Shown in pieces: positions 15,887 through 23,679 of a stretch of DNA of 40,827 nucleotides (the stretch's first letter is position 1; the number at the start of each line of letters is the position of its first letter). The DNA comes from Oscillospiraceae bacterium (lineage in GTDB: Bacteria; Bacillota; Clostridia; Oscillospirales; Ruminococcaceae). The translations under genes and the position numbers were made by a program. The notes under the pieces were generated by a model. It had not been told where the DNA came from and did not search any database. It was given only the letters and a program-made list of their open reading frames with translations. The DNA lies in the NCBI GenBank assembly GCA_009784625.1, contig WRBI01000023.1, positions 1-40,827 on the forward strand, read 5' to 3'.

Positions 15887-16100
15887 TCCAAAGGCTATCC
15901 TACTTGGGTGACGATGTTGCATAAACGGCATTGTTGACGCGTTTCAGCAAAATAATTGCCTGGTGGCGATTAGAATAATACTGCCGGCGGCCAGAACTGC
16001 AATAGGTACAAGTTCCCCAAATAAGGCAAATTCAGGCGCGGCCACCGGCAAATATGGCTCTTTACAAACGCGTTAAGGGTCAGACAGAAAAGGTGATTCA
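15887..16100 (+). other. long untranslated leader, no gene seen
   Basis: Between the promoter at 15852-15880 and the transglycosylase start there is no credible reading frame. The leader contains GC-rich segments (CTGCCGGCGGCCAG, GCGCGGCCACCGGC) able to form hairpins. I compared it by eye with c-di-GMP and c-di-AMP riboswitch consensus elements and did not find a convincing match. Confidence 0.35.
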
Positions 16101-17036
16101 ATGATTATGCGAATACGACAGCATCTGCGAAAGCGGATTTGGCAGCCCATCGCCGCGCGATGTCGGCAGGCCTTGTCCGGCCCGGTGGCAAGTAAGTGCG
16201 GGAGGGCGCTGGCCGGGGCACGGGTTGTGCGGATCAAAACCACACTTGTCTGGCAGAAAATCTTGGCCGCGCTGGTCGCCCAGCCAGCTTTTCGGTATAG
16301 GATCGCCAAAAAGGTGTCTGTTTTTGCCGTGACTTTTTTTATGATCGGCGGCCTGATTGCGATTACAGCTCTTTCACCGCCCAGCGGGGTTGGCGCAATT
16401 CTGCACCGGCCGCCGGTTGATTTTGGTCAGCGGGTACAGTTCCCCGACCAGGCGACTTTGCGATCACTGCTCGGGATGACGACCGGCGCGCAACGGGTAA
16501 CCGTGGAGGAAGAAGAAGCGCTCCCCGCTTTCGCGAGAATGCCGACAGCCGGGCCGCTTCGGCCGCACGTTGACCCGTTTGGCTTTTTCTACCTTGAGGA
16601 GGTTCCGCTCAGTTATAACCTCCAGCGGTATATCTTCGAGCGCTCGGCTCAGTTGGGGCTTGAGTACGAGCTGATTCTGGCCCTGATTTGGCGGGAGAGT
16701 ACATTTAGGGTAGAGGCGATGAACATCAACCGCAACGGTACCCAGGACAGCGGCCTTATGCAGATCAACGACGTCAACCGGGGCTGGCTGTATGACCAGC
16801 ACGGGATTTACAACCTGATGGATCCGCACCAGAATATCGACGCGGGTACCTATATGATCGCTGACTTGCTCTCCCGTTACAGCGAAAGCTATGCCCTTAT
16901 GGCCTATCAGCTGGGGGAAGGCGGGATGCGCAGGGCGGTCGAGAATGGGAGAAGCGGCAGCGATTTTGCCCGAACGGTGCAGTCCAAGCGGGATGAATTC
17001 AGAGCTATACGTGCGCAAGTTTACGCAGAGCTATAA
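16101..17036 (+). CDS. membrane-anchored lytic transglycosylase (SLT domain)
   Basis: 311 residues; ATG 16101, with AAAAGGTGATT upstream. A basic cytoplasmic N-terminus of about 70 residues is followed by one transmembrane helix (72-91) and an extracellular linker. Residues 178-305 are an SLT goose-lysozyme-like domain: catalytic E199 in A-L-I-W-R-E-S-T-F, then S-G-L-M-Q-I-N near 219 and the N-I-D-A-G-T-Y-M-I segment near 250. It cleaves the glycan strand of peptidoglycan, leaving 1,6-anhydromuramic acid. The long basic N-terminus is unusual. Its place between spore genes fits a role in wall remodelling. Confidence 0.88.
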   Translation: MIMRIRQHLRKRIWQPIAARCRQALSGPVASKCGRALAGARVVRIKTTLVWQKILAALVAQPAFRYRIAKKVSVFAVTFFMIGGLIAITALSPPSGVGAILHRPPVDFGQRVQFPDQATLRSLLGMTTGAQRVTVEEEEALPAFARMPTAGPLRPHVDPFGFFYLEEVPLSYNLQRYIFERSAQLGLEYELILALIWRESTFRVEAMNINRNGTQDSGLMQINDVNRGWLYDQHGIYNLMDPHQNIDAGTYMIADLLSRYSESYALMAYQLGEGGMRRAVENGRSGSDFARTVQSKRDEFRAIRAQVYAEL

Positions 17037-17053
17037 CATCAGAAAAATATACG

Positions 17054-17090
17054 GGCGGGAAAGAATATTCAGATTCTTTCCCGCCTTTTT
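17054..17090 (+). terminator. terminator of the transglycosylase gene
   Basis: Arms GGCGGGAAAGAAT (17054-17066) and ATTCTTTCCCGCC (17073-17085) pair perfectly around ATTCAG and are followed by five T. The convergent spo0A gene ends just beyond and may share the hairpin. Confidence 0.92.
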
Positions 17091-17103
17091 GGTATGTGCA
17101 GGT

Positions 17104-17874
17104 CTAACCGGCAAACTTCTTTTTCAGCCGAAGCCGGTCGCTGATCATAGCGATGAACTCAGAGTTGGTCGGCTTGCCCCGGCCGTTGTGTATGGTGTAA
17201 CCAAAGTAAGAGTTGAGCACGTCTACATCCCCGCGATCCCAGGCCACTTCAATCGCGTGGCGGATGGCCCGTTCCACTCGTGAGGGGGTAGTCTTGCCTT
17301 TTTTGGCGACAGTCGGATAAAGCCGCTTGGTGACGGAATTGATGATCTCAGCGTCCTCGGTGGCCAGCATAATTGACTCGCGCAAATAATGGTAACCTTT
17401 GATGTGTGCGGGTACGCCGATCTGGTGGATGATGTCGGTGACCATCAGTTCAAGGTCAGGCTGGCTTTTGCCCTGCTTTGTGGGGCCGCTTTGCAGGCTG
17501 GCCGCAGTCAGCTGCATTACCCGCTCGACAATCATTTCGGCGTCAACCGGCTTTAAAAAACAATAAGAGACGCCGCCCGCCACCAGCTCCCGCTCAAGCA
17601 TCTGATTGGCTGAGCTGGTAATGGTCATAAACATAGGTGCCTTAAGGTTCGGGTTGGCGCGAACCGCCTCCAACACCCCGAGCGCGTCCCGGTTGGGCAT
17701 ATAAACGCCCATCAAAACAACGTCCGGCCGGCAAGCTTCGATCATATTCAAAACTTCATTTCCGTCCGCAGGGGCAGAGATCGCCTGACAATCGCGCGCG
17801 CCAAACGCGCCGGCACACTTCGCAAAGAACTCCCTAGAATCGTCGGAAATCAAAATCTGAAGGTTTTGGGCCAT
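17104..17874 (-). CDS. spo0A: Spo0A, sporulation master regulator, with Gly in place of the phosphoacceptor Asp
   Basis: 256 residues; ATG 17874, with AAAGGAG nine bases upstream. Residues 1-120 are a receiver domain and 140-256 the Spo0A DNA-binding domain; the latter is near identical to the family ([35 protein letters not shown]). D11, D12, T86 and K108 of the receiver are kept, but codon 56 (17709-17707) is GGC, glycine. In Bacillus subtilis D56 is the residue phosphorylated by the phosphorelay. Unless this is an error, the protein cannot be activated in the usual way. The gene follows spoIVB as in other spore formers, with a 0A-box and a sigma-A promoter upstream. Confidence 0.95.
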   Translation of the reverse strand: MAQNLQILISDDSREFFAKCAGAFGARDCQAISAPADGNEVLNMIEACRPDVVLMGVYMPNRDALGVLEAVRANPNLKAPMFMTITSSANQMLERELVAGGVSYCFLKPVDAEMIVERVMQLTAASLQSGPTKQGKSQPDLELMVTDIIHQIGVPAHIKGYHYLRESIMLATEDAEIINSVTKRLYPTVAKKGKTTPSRVERAIRHAIEVAWDRGDVDVLNSYFGYTIHNGRGKPTNSEFIAMISDRLRLKKKFAG

Positions 17875-17920
17875 TACACTTTTCTCCTTTGTCAATCTAG
17901 TTTCGCCTCATCTTGATATG

Positions 17921-17949
17921 ATATTACCATATATTGGAAAAATTTGCAA
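17921..17949 (-). promoter_or_regulatory. sigma-A-type promoter of spo0A
   Basis: On the minus strand, TTGCAA (17949-17944), 17 bases, TAATAT (17926-17921), about 50 bases before the spo0A start. It corresponds to a vegetative promoter; no clear sigma-H promoter was found beside it. Confidence 0.55.
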
Positions 17950-18064
17950 GTCTTTGTGGATGCACTTTCTTAATGAATAAACTGTCAATAATTTGTTTAT
18001 TCTGCGATAGTATATCTGTCAGGGTTTTGCTGTTTTCGATTTACGTCAAGCGGCTGTTTATTTT

Positions 18065-18071
18065 TTCGACA
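18065..18071 (-). promoter_or_regulatory. 0A-box upstream of spo0A
   Basis: TGTCGAA, the exact Spo0A-binding core, reads on the minus strand at 18071-18065, about 190 bases before the spo0A start and downstream of the spoIVB terminator. Spo0A autoregulates through such boxes in Bacillus subtilis. Confidence 0.5.
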
Positions 18072-18150
18072 AAAATCGCCTGAATCTATTATAGCGCATC
18101 GCAGTGAAAAATACTAGATGTTTTTGAGATTTATTAGCATAACATTTAAC

Positions 18151-18181
18151 AAAAACTCCCTCCGACGTTTGCCGGAGGGAG
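18151..18181 (-). terminator. terminator of spoIVB
   Basis: On the minus strand, CTCCCTCCG and CGGAGGGAG (18181-18173 and 18164-18156) pair around an 8-base loop and are followed by TTTTTGTT. It separates spoIVB from spo0A. Confidence 0.88.
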
Positions 18182-18199
18182 CAGCGTTCATAAAAACAT

Positions 18200-19420
18200 T
18201 TACGCGGCCAGGTCTCTGCCTTCGATAGATCTGAGATATTTATCCATATTCTCGGCGAAAATGGCGTAGCCGCGTGAGGGGTCGTTGACAAAGACGTGGG
18301 TGACCGCGCCGGCCAGCCGCCCGTTTTGAATGATGGGAGAGCCGCTCATCCCCTGCACAATCCCGCCGGTGATATCGAGCAGGCGCTGGTCAGTCACCCG
18401 GATTACCATGTTTTTGGTGGGAGAGATATCCGAGTGGTTGACTTTTTCGACATAAGCTTCGAAGGCCTGGGGCTTGTTCCCTGAAATGGTTGCGTAGATC
18501 AGTGCGGGACCGGGCTCGATCTCACTGCGCCGCGCCATCGGGATTGGGTCGTGGGAGGGGAAGGTGGCGGTCAATATCCCGAACAGCCCCGCCTCGGTGT
18601 TGATTTCAAGCGCGCCCAGCGGGGAGTCGGACAGGAACGCGCCCTGAAGCTCACCCGGACGCCCGCTCTGCCCGGCGTGGACCCCTGAGATGTTTACGTC
18701 CACAATTGTACCGGTCGAAAGGGGCATGATCACGCCGGTGTCAATGTCGCAGACCCCGTGGCCCAGACCGGCAAACAGCCCGCTGGCCGGGTCAAAATAG
18801 GTTATGGTACCAATTCCGGCGGATGAATCCCGCACCCAGATACCGGCCTTGAACTCCCGGTCATAGTCGGACAGGACAGGCGAAAGCGAAACTTCATGGG
18901 CTTCGCCCCCCCGCTGGAGCGAAAAAGTCAGGGTGGAGCCGTTGCTGTCGGTTACAATCCGCCGGACACAGTTGCCCTCTTCCAGCCGCTCGCCGTTGAT
19001 GTGGGTGAGGATATCCCCCGCTTTGATTCCCGCTTCTTTGGCCGGATTCATTAAAGTTGTGCCTTTTTGAACATCGGTCATCCCGACCACCAGCACACCA
19101 TCAGTGCGCAGCTTGATCCCGAACGGATTGCCGCCGGGGATTACCATACGCGCTTCAACATAAGAAAGCACTTCCTGTACCGGCTCGCCGCCCGGCCTTA
19201 ACTGTAAACCAAAGACCTGGCCGCTTGCGTCCACCACTTTGGGCAGCAGGTTTTGCTCTTCTACCGCAACCAGCGTGAGCCGTTCGCTGATCATAAATCT
19301 TCCGTTTTGGCCAACCAAAAGATTGTCCGGTATGATATACTGTATATATATAATGAGGGCAAAGAGCAGTGAGGCGGCCACCGTCCCCAGGGCGGCCAAA
19401 GCCCGAATCAATTTTCGCAT
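18200..19420 (-). CDS. spoIVB: SpoIVB serine peptidase
   Basis: 406 residues; the ATG at 19420 is preferred over a start at 19435 because GGAG lies nine bases before it. An N-terminal transmembrane helix (7-29) anchors the protein in the forespore membrane. A PDZ domain spans about 95-175, and the S55 peptidase domain follows with H221 in G-L-G-H-G-V-C-D, D344 in R-V-T-D and S359 in G-M-S-G-S-P. SpoIVB is made in the forespore, crosses into the intermembrane space and cuts SpoIVFA, releasing active sigma-K in the mother cell. The triad is complete. Order spoIVB-spo0A is conserved among spore formers. Confidence 0.95.
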   Translation of the reverse strand: MRKLIRALAALGTVAASLLFALIIYIQYIIPDNLLVGQNGRFMISERLTLVAVEEQNLLPKVVDASGQVFGLQLRPGGEPVQEVLSYVEARMVIPGGNPFGIKLRTDGVLVVGMTDVQKGTTLMNPAKEAGIKAGDILTHINGERLEEGNCVRRIVTDSNGSTLTFSLQRGGEAHEVSLSPVLSDYDREFKAGIWVRDSSAGIGTITYFDPASGLFAGLGHGVCDIDTGVIMPLSTGTIVDVNISGVHAGQSGRPGELQGAFLSDSPLGALEINTEAGLFGILTATFPSHDPIPMARRSEIEPGPALIYATISGNKPQAFEAYVEKVNHSDISPTKNMVIRVTDQRLLDITGGIVQGMSGSPIIQNGRLAGAVTHVFVNDPSRGYAIFAENMDKYLRSIEGRDLAA

Positions 19421-19815
19421 AGTGTAAAACTCCATATTCCTAATTTATTGAACTTGTATCCATAAGAAAGAAATGCCGGTGCGGCGCGGCTTTTTCGCCG
19501 GGCAATGAAATTTCCCGCAGAAATACTTTTGATTCCAAGGGAAATTGACGCGGAACCGGCGGAAAATCACCGTGAGGGCATTTCAAGTTTGAATACAGGT
19601 TCCAAAGACATGCCGGCCGAATCGACTGACCAAACATATATTTCGCTTTATTAAATTGCCTTGTGCACTCTCGTTTATTGCAGTAAAATAGTGAGTGATT
19701 CACTGTTAGTTGCATCTATTGTCACTTCAAGGCAATTTTCAATATCTTTCCATCATTTTTTGCTTTCATACCACGGCGATACGCGGCCGGCGCAAACATC
19801 CGGGAGGTATTATAG
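19421..19815. other. intergenic region between spoIVB and the SLOG gene
   Basis: About 395 bases separating divergent genes. I found no credible gene or RNA here. A 91-codon frame at 19440-19715 on the minus strand has unlikely composition and no binding site. An inverted repeat AATTTCCC ... GGGAAATT lies at about 19508-19547. The spoIVB promoter must be here, but I could not place a sigma-G motif with confidence. Confidence 0.4.
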
Positions 19816-20163
19816 GTGAAACTGGCAATCATTGGCTCTCGCAAAATCACATTGATTGACGATAAAATATTGCTCGGTTATATACCCAAAGGGACAACGA
19901 CCATTATCAGCGGCGGGGCGAATGGCGTCGATGCCATTGCAGAGCGGTTTGCTGCCCGACGGGGGATTGCCTTTGTCAAAATTTTGCCCGACTATCAAAG
20001 ATATGGCCGCAAAGCGCCGATCATCCGGAACAAAGAAATGATCCGAAAGGCCGACCAAGTCCTGGCGGTTTGGGATTTTCATTCCCGCGGCACCGCGCAC
20101 GCCATCGCCTGCTGTATTAAAGAGGGTGTGCCGGTGCGGATTATAAATCTAATTGGCAAATGA
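19816..20163 (+). CDS. SLOG-family protein (DUF2493/YspA-like)
   Basis: 115 residues from a GTG at 19816; GGGAGGT lies about eight bases upstream. It shows the SLOG nucleotide-binding pattern: A-I-I-G-S-R at residues 4-9, I-I-S-G-G-A-N-G-V-D-A-I-A-E at 30-43, Y-G-R-K-A-P-I-I-R-N-K-E-M at 63-75 and W-D-F-H-S-R-G-T-A-H-A-I at 86-97. The fold is shared by DprA and LOG-type proteins and probably binds a nucleotide or nucleotide-derived ligand. The function of the family is not known. No clear link to its neighbours. Confidence 0.82.
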   Translation: MKLAIIGSRKITLIDDKILLGYIPKGTTTIISGGANGVDAIAERFAARRGIAFVKILPDYQRYGRKAPIIRNKEMIRKADQVLAVWDFHSRGTAHAIACCIKEGVPVRIINLIGK

Positions 20164-20196
20164 TTCACATACATTTAAGCGATCGACACAAAACGC

Positions 20197-20225
20197 TTGC
20201 AAAAAAATGTATCACATGTTACAAT
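20197..20225 (+). promoter_or_regulatory. sigma-A-type promoter of the kor operon
   Basis: TTGCAA (20197-20202), 17 bases, TACAAT (20220-20225), about 55 bases before the ParA-like gene. It probably serves that gene and the kor genes after it. Confidence 0.6.
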
Positions 20226-20278
20226 GGTGTGAGATGAGCAAACAGAATGCCGAACAGCGCAGACAAAAGGAGTCGGCC

Positions 20279-20944
20279 ATGTTAACCAAATTCAGTAAGG
20301 CCCTGGCCGTCACCGGTCATTACGGAAGTGGTAAGACCAATCTTTCAATCAACTTAGCGCTTGCGCTGAAAGCCGAGGACCGAAAGGTGGTTCTGGCCGA
20401 CTTGGATGTAGTCAATCCGTACTTTGTCACCGCCGACTTTAAGGAACTGGCGGCGAGCGCGGGAATCGACCTGATAGCCCCGGCCTTTGCCGGTACAAGC
20501 CTCGATTCACCCTCGCTGACCGGTGAGTTGGGCGGGCAGTTGGGAAGCGGCGCAACTGTCATGATTGACGCGGGCGGCGATGCCGAGGGCTGTTACGCGC
20601 TGGGCAGCTATGCCCCGCGAATTCGAGAGGCGCCCTATGACATGCTATTTGTGGTCAATTTTTTTCGTTACCTGACCGGCACACCCGAACAAGCCGCCGA
20701 ATACATGAAAGAGATTGAAACGGCCAGCCGCCTGAAAGTGAGCGGAATTGTGAATAATTCAAACCTATCTTATCAGACTGGCGTCGAAGATGTTTTGCAG
20801 TCCATTCAAAAGGCAGAGCAGCTGGCGCGGCTTACCGGCAGGCCGCTGTTGTTTACAAGCGTCGAGCGCGGCCTGGCGGGCAAACTTGGCGAAACCGGCC
20901 AAGCTATTTTGCCCATTGACGTCTACGTTAAAACCCCGTGGTGA
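20279..20944 (+). CDS. ParA/MinD-like P-loop ATPase
   Basis: 221 residues; the ATG at 20279 is chosen because AAAAGGAG lies just upstream, although the frame is open further 5'. Walker A G-H-Y-G-S-G-K-T-N at about residues 13-21, a D-L-D-V-V-N-P-Y-F segment near 40 and a Walker B-like M-I-D-A-G-G-D near 95. The deviant first lysine of classical ParA is replaced here by histidine, so it is a related but distinct group. Genes of this type commonly precede korDABC in Clostridia, as here, with 32 bases between. Its role in that operon is unknown. Confidence 0.8.
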   Translation: MLTKFSKALAVTGHYGSGKTNLSINLALALKAEDRKVVLADLDVVNPYFVTADFKELAASAGIDLIAPAFAGTSLDSPSLTGELGGQLGSGATVMIDAGGDAEGCYALGSYAPRIREAPYDMLFVVNFFRYLTGTPEQAAEYMKEIETASRLKVSGIVNNSNLSYQTGVEDVLQSIQKAEQLARLTGRPLLFTSVERGLAGKLGETGQAILPIDVYVKTPW

Positions 20945-20976
20945 GATGATCACCAACAAGGAGGAATAGATCACCG

Positions 20977-21189
20977 ATGCCAAACCGAGTGACCATTGAC
21001 GAAAAACTCTGTAAGGGATGTGGCGTATGTGTGGCCGCTTGCCCCAAACAAGTTTTGTTTTTAAACCGCGAAAAATTTAACGCCAAGGGCTACAACCCGT
21101 CCTGCATGGGAAAAATTGACGATTGCACCGCCTGTTGTGTCTGCGGTCTGGTCTGCCCCGACTGCGCGATCAAAGTGGAGAAGGAGTGA
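20977..21189 (+). CDS. korD: 2-oxoacid:ferredoxin oxidoreductase delta subunit (ferredoxin-like)
   Basis: 70 residues; ATG 20977, with AAGGAGGAAT upstream. Two [4Fe-4S] motifs are visible: C-K-G-C-G-V-C-V-A-A-C-P at residues 12-23, and C-T-A-C-C-V-C-G-L-V-C-P at about 50-61. It transfers electrons from the thiamine-bound intermediate in the beta subunit to free ferredoxin in the cytoplasm. It is the first of four kor genes and lies eight bases before the alpha subunit. The complete set implies an anaerobic lifestyle. Confidence 0.9.
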   Translation: MPNRVTIDEKLCKGCGVCVAACPKQVLFLNREKFNAKGYNPSCMGKIDDCTACCVCGLVCPDCAIKVEKE

Positions 21190-21197
21190 AAAAACAC

Positions 21198-22262
21198 ATG
21201 GCGCAAAGACTCCTTATGAAAGGCAACGAAGCGGTTGCCGAAGCGGCCATCCGGGCGGGGTGCCGCCACTTTTACGGCTACCCGATCACCCCGCAGACCG
21301 AGGTCGCCGCCTATATGTCCAAGCGGATGCCCAAGGTGGGCGGCCTGTTTTTGCAGGCTGAATCTGAAATAGGCGCGATCAACATGGTTATGGGCTCGGC
21401 GGCTGCCGGCAAGCGGACGATGACCTCCTCCTCCTCCCCCGGCATTTCGCTTAAGACAGAGGGGATCTCCTTTCTGGCCGGGAGCGATCTGCCTGCCGTT
21501 ATCTTGAACATCCAGCGGGCCGGGCCGGGGCTGGGCGGGATTCAGCCGTCGCAGGCCGATTATAATCAGGCGGTTAAAGCGGCCGGCCACGGTGATTTCA
21601 AAATGTTGGTCTTCACTCCCGCCACCGTGCAGGAGATGTGTGACTGCGTGTTTACCGTCTTCGATTTAACCGACAAATACCGGATGCCCGGGATGCTGCT
21701 CTGTGACGGACTGCTTGGCCAGATGATGGAGCCGGTTGTCTTTCCCGAACCGGTGGAGGGGCTGCCGGCCAAGCCTTGGGCGGTGAATGGGCACAGAAAC
21801 GCCCGTCCGGGCAATCTGGTGAACTCGCTCTATCTTCATCCGGAAGCGCTGGAAGCGAGGGTTCGCGAGCGGTTCGAGATGTACAAAACCATCGAGGAGA
21901 CCGAAACACAGGCTGAGTGCTTTATGACCGAAGACGCCGAAATTGTGGTGGTCGCGTACGGCGCCTGTGCGCGGATTGCACGCAGCGCGGTGACCGCCGC
22001 CCGTGAGGCGGGAATCAAAGCCGGGCTTTTCCGGCCGATCACCGTTTGGCCGTATCCCAAGAGAGAACTGACCGGGGCGGCCAAAACCGCAAAAGCTGTG
22101 CTGACCGTCGAGATGAGCATGGGCCAGATGGTTGAAGACGTCAGAGCCGCGCTCGAATACAAAAAGCCGGTCGAGTTTTTTGGCCGCACCGGCGGGGTTG
22201 TTCCGACCCCCGCGGGGGTACTGGGTGAGATCACGCGGATGGCAAAGGGGGAGTGGCTGTGA
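21198..22262 (+). CDS. korA: 2-oxoacid:ferredoxin oxidoreductase alpha subunit (KorA/VorB type)
   Basis: 354 residues; ATG 21198, with AAGGAG eleven bases upstream; the longer frame from 21123 overlaps korD and is not used. The family's N-terminal pyrimidine-binding domain shows G-N-E-A-V-A-E-A-A, Y-G-Y-P-I-T-P-Q-T-E near residues 27-36, E-S-E-I-G-A-I near 54 and T-S-S-S-S-P-G near 75. A C-terminal segment (V-V-A-Y-G-A-C near 250) completes the usual two-domain form. It oxidises 2-oxoglutarate, or a branched-chain 2-oxoacid, to the acyl-CoA with ferredoxin as acceptor. The substrate cannot be fixed from sequence. Confidence 0.9.
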   Translation: MAQRLLMKGNEAVAEAAIRAGCRHFYGYPITPQTEVAAYMSKRMPKVGGLFLQAESEIGAINMVMGSAAAGKRTMTSSSSPGISLKTEGISFLAGSDLPAVILNIQRAGPGLGGIQPSQADYNQAVKAAGHGDFKMLVFTPATVQEMCDCVFTVFDLTDKYRMPGMLLCDGLLGQMMEPVVFPEPVEGLPAKPWAVNGHRNARPGNLVNSLYLHPEALEARVRERFEMYKTIEETETQAECFMTEDAEIVVVAYGACARIARSAVTAAREAGIKAGLFRPITVWPYPKRELTGAAKTAKAVLTVEMSMGQMVEDVRAALEYKKPVEFFGRTGGVVPTPAGVLGEITRMAKGEWL

Positions 22263-23011
22263 AAGTCGTATATGACAAGCCGGGCTTTTTGCGGGGCCTG
22301 CCCTTTACCTACTGTTCGGGCTGTACCCACGGGGTGATCCACAAGCTGGTGGCTGAGAGCATAACCGAGCTGGGGCTGGAGGGCCGGGTGATCGGGGTTG
22401 CGCCGGTCGGCTGCGCGGTTATGTGCCAGAGCTTTTTTGCCTGTGATATGATTCAGGCCGCCCACGGACGCGCGCCTGCGGTGGCCACCGGGTTAATTCG
22501 GGCTGTTCCGGACGGGGTCGTGTTCACCTATCAGGGGGACGGCGACTTGGCCGCCATCGGAACGGCCGAAACCATTCACGCGGCCGGCCGGGGCGAGAAC
22601 ATCGTGATCATTTTTGTCAACAACGCGATTTACGGGATGACCGGCGGCCAGATGGCGCCGACCACCCTGACCGGGCAGGTGACCCAGACTTCCCCGTATG
22701 GCAGACAGACAGACACGGCCGGGTATCCGATAAAAGTTTGCGAAATGCTCGCGACCATGGAGGGGGTCAGTTATGCCGAGCGGGTGTCCGTTCACCGCGC
22801 CCCCGAGATTCGAAAAGCGAAAAAAGCGATCAAAAAGGCGTTTGAATATCAGTCGAGCGGCCGCGGGTTCTCGATTGTCGAAGTGCTGTCCACCTGCCCG
22901 ACCAACTGGGGGCTGACTCCTGTCGAGGCGCTGGACTGGCTGGCCGACAACTTGATTCCACATTTCCCGCTGGGTGTGTACAAAGACAAATTTGCGGGGG
23001 AGGCGAAGTGA
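22259..23011 (+). CDS. korB: 2-oxoacid:ferredoxin oxidoreductase beta subunit
   Basis: 250 residues. The GTG at 22259 overlaps the korA stop in GTGA and has GGGGGAG seven bases upstream; a GTG at 22253 is an alternative. Thiamine diphosphate motif G-D-G-D-L-A-A-I-G at about residues 96-104, followed by N-N-A-I-Y-G-M-T-G-G-Q near 122. The N-terminal Y-C-S-G-C-T-H-G segment and C-A-V-M-C bring the cysteines usual for this subunit. It holds the cofactor where the 2-oxoacid is decarboxylated. Translationally coupled to korA. Confidence 0.92.
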   Translation: MKVVYDKPGFLRGLPFTYCSGCTHGVIHKLVAESITELGLEGRVIGVAPVGCAVMCQSFFACDMIQAAHGRAPAVATGLIRAVPDGVVFTYQGDGDLAAIGTAETIHAAGRGENIVIIFVNNAIYGMTGGQMAPTTLTGQVTQTSPYGRQTDTAGYPIKVCEMLATMEGVSYAERVSVHRAPEIRKAKKAIKKAFEYQSSGRGFSIVEVLSTCPTNWGLTPVEALDWLADNLIPHFPLGVYKDKFAGEAK

Positions 23012-23012
23012 G

Positions 23013-23549
23013 ATGATCGACTGCGGAATCCTGTTCGCCGGATTTGGGGGGCAGGGCGTCCTGTTTACCGGGAAAGTGATGGCATATGTCGGGCTGATTC
23101 TGGGCAAAGAGGTCTCGTGGATGCCCTCCTACGGCCCCGAAATGCGGGGAGGTACGGCCAACTGCGGGGTATGTATCTCAGATAAACCTGTCGGCTCGCC
23201 TGTGGTGGTTGAGCCGGATACCCTGGTTGCTATGAACGGCCCGGCTTACGATAAGTTTGTGGATGCGGTCAAACCGGGCGGGATTGTCCTCTACGATTCG
23301 AGCATCGTACACCCGGAAAAGATTCGGGACGACGTCAAGACCTGCTCACTGCCGGCCACCGCCCTGTCAGCCGAAAAGGGGCTAAGCGGCTTGGCCAACA
23401 TGGTTTTGTTGGGGCGCCTGTTCAAAGAGATGGCTTGGGGTGAGATCGAAACGCTGAAAACCGCGCTGAAGGAATCCATTCCACCGGCCAGACAGCACAT
23501 GATCGAGCGAAACCTGTTGGCGTTTAAACTGGGGTTTGCAGGCAATTGA
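23013..23549 (+). CDS. korC: 2-oxoacid:ferredoxin oxidoreductase gamma subunit
   Basis: 178 residues; ATG 23013 is separated by one base from the korB stop, with GGGGGAGG upstream. Residues 8-17, A-G-F-G-G-Q-G-V-L-F, and S-Y-G-P-E-M-R-G-G-T-A at about 39-49 are the gamma-domain signatures. It binds coenzyme A in the complex with KorA and KorB. The set is complete: delta, alpha, beta and gamma. The stop codon is followed at once by the inverted-repeat element before addB. Confidence 0.92.
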   Translation: MIDCGILFAGFGGQGVLFTGKVMAYVGLILGKEVSWMPSYGPEMRGGTANCGVCISDKPVGSPVVVEPDTLVAMNGPAYDKFVDAVKPGGIVLYDSSIVHPEKIRDDVKTCSLPATALSAEKGLSGLANMVLLGRLFKEMAWGEIETLKTALKESIPPARQHMIERNLLAFKLGFAGN

Positions 23550-23679
23550 CAAGGGACAATGGACAATGAACAATGGACAATCAATGTATCGCTACGCGAT
23601 GGTTTTTATAATTAGTCGCGTAGCGATCCCCCAATTGTCAACTGTCCATTGTCAACTGTTTTAGGGGGGATCGCTACGC
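23550..23679. repeat. inverted-repeat element covering the addB start region
   Basis: Left part: three copies of a GGACAAT-type motif. Centre: ATCGCTACGCGA (23588-23599) pairs perfectly with TCGCGTAGCGAT (23616-23627). Right: ATTGTCAACTGTCC motifs complementary in type to the left part. The arm GCGTAGCGATCCCCC (23619-23633) is also perfectly complementary to GGGGGATCGCTACGC (23665-23679), so it can pair either way. Short intergenic or MITE-like repeats of ACAATGGACAAT type occur in many genomes. Confidence 0.75.

Noticed and set aside
15887-16100. c-di-GMP or c-di-AMP riboswitch
   Set aside because: TTGGGTGA resembles part of the c-di-AMP consensus, but the other conserved blocks are missing.
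19440-19715. 91-codon frame upstream of spoIVB
   Set aside because: The composition is unlike a folded protein and it would occupy the region where the spoIVB promoter must be.
23550-23679. CRISPR-like repeats
   Set aside because: The short ACAATGGACAAT-type motifs are irregularly spaced and inverted; there are no uniform spacers and no cas genes.
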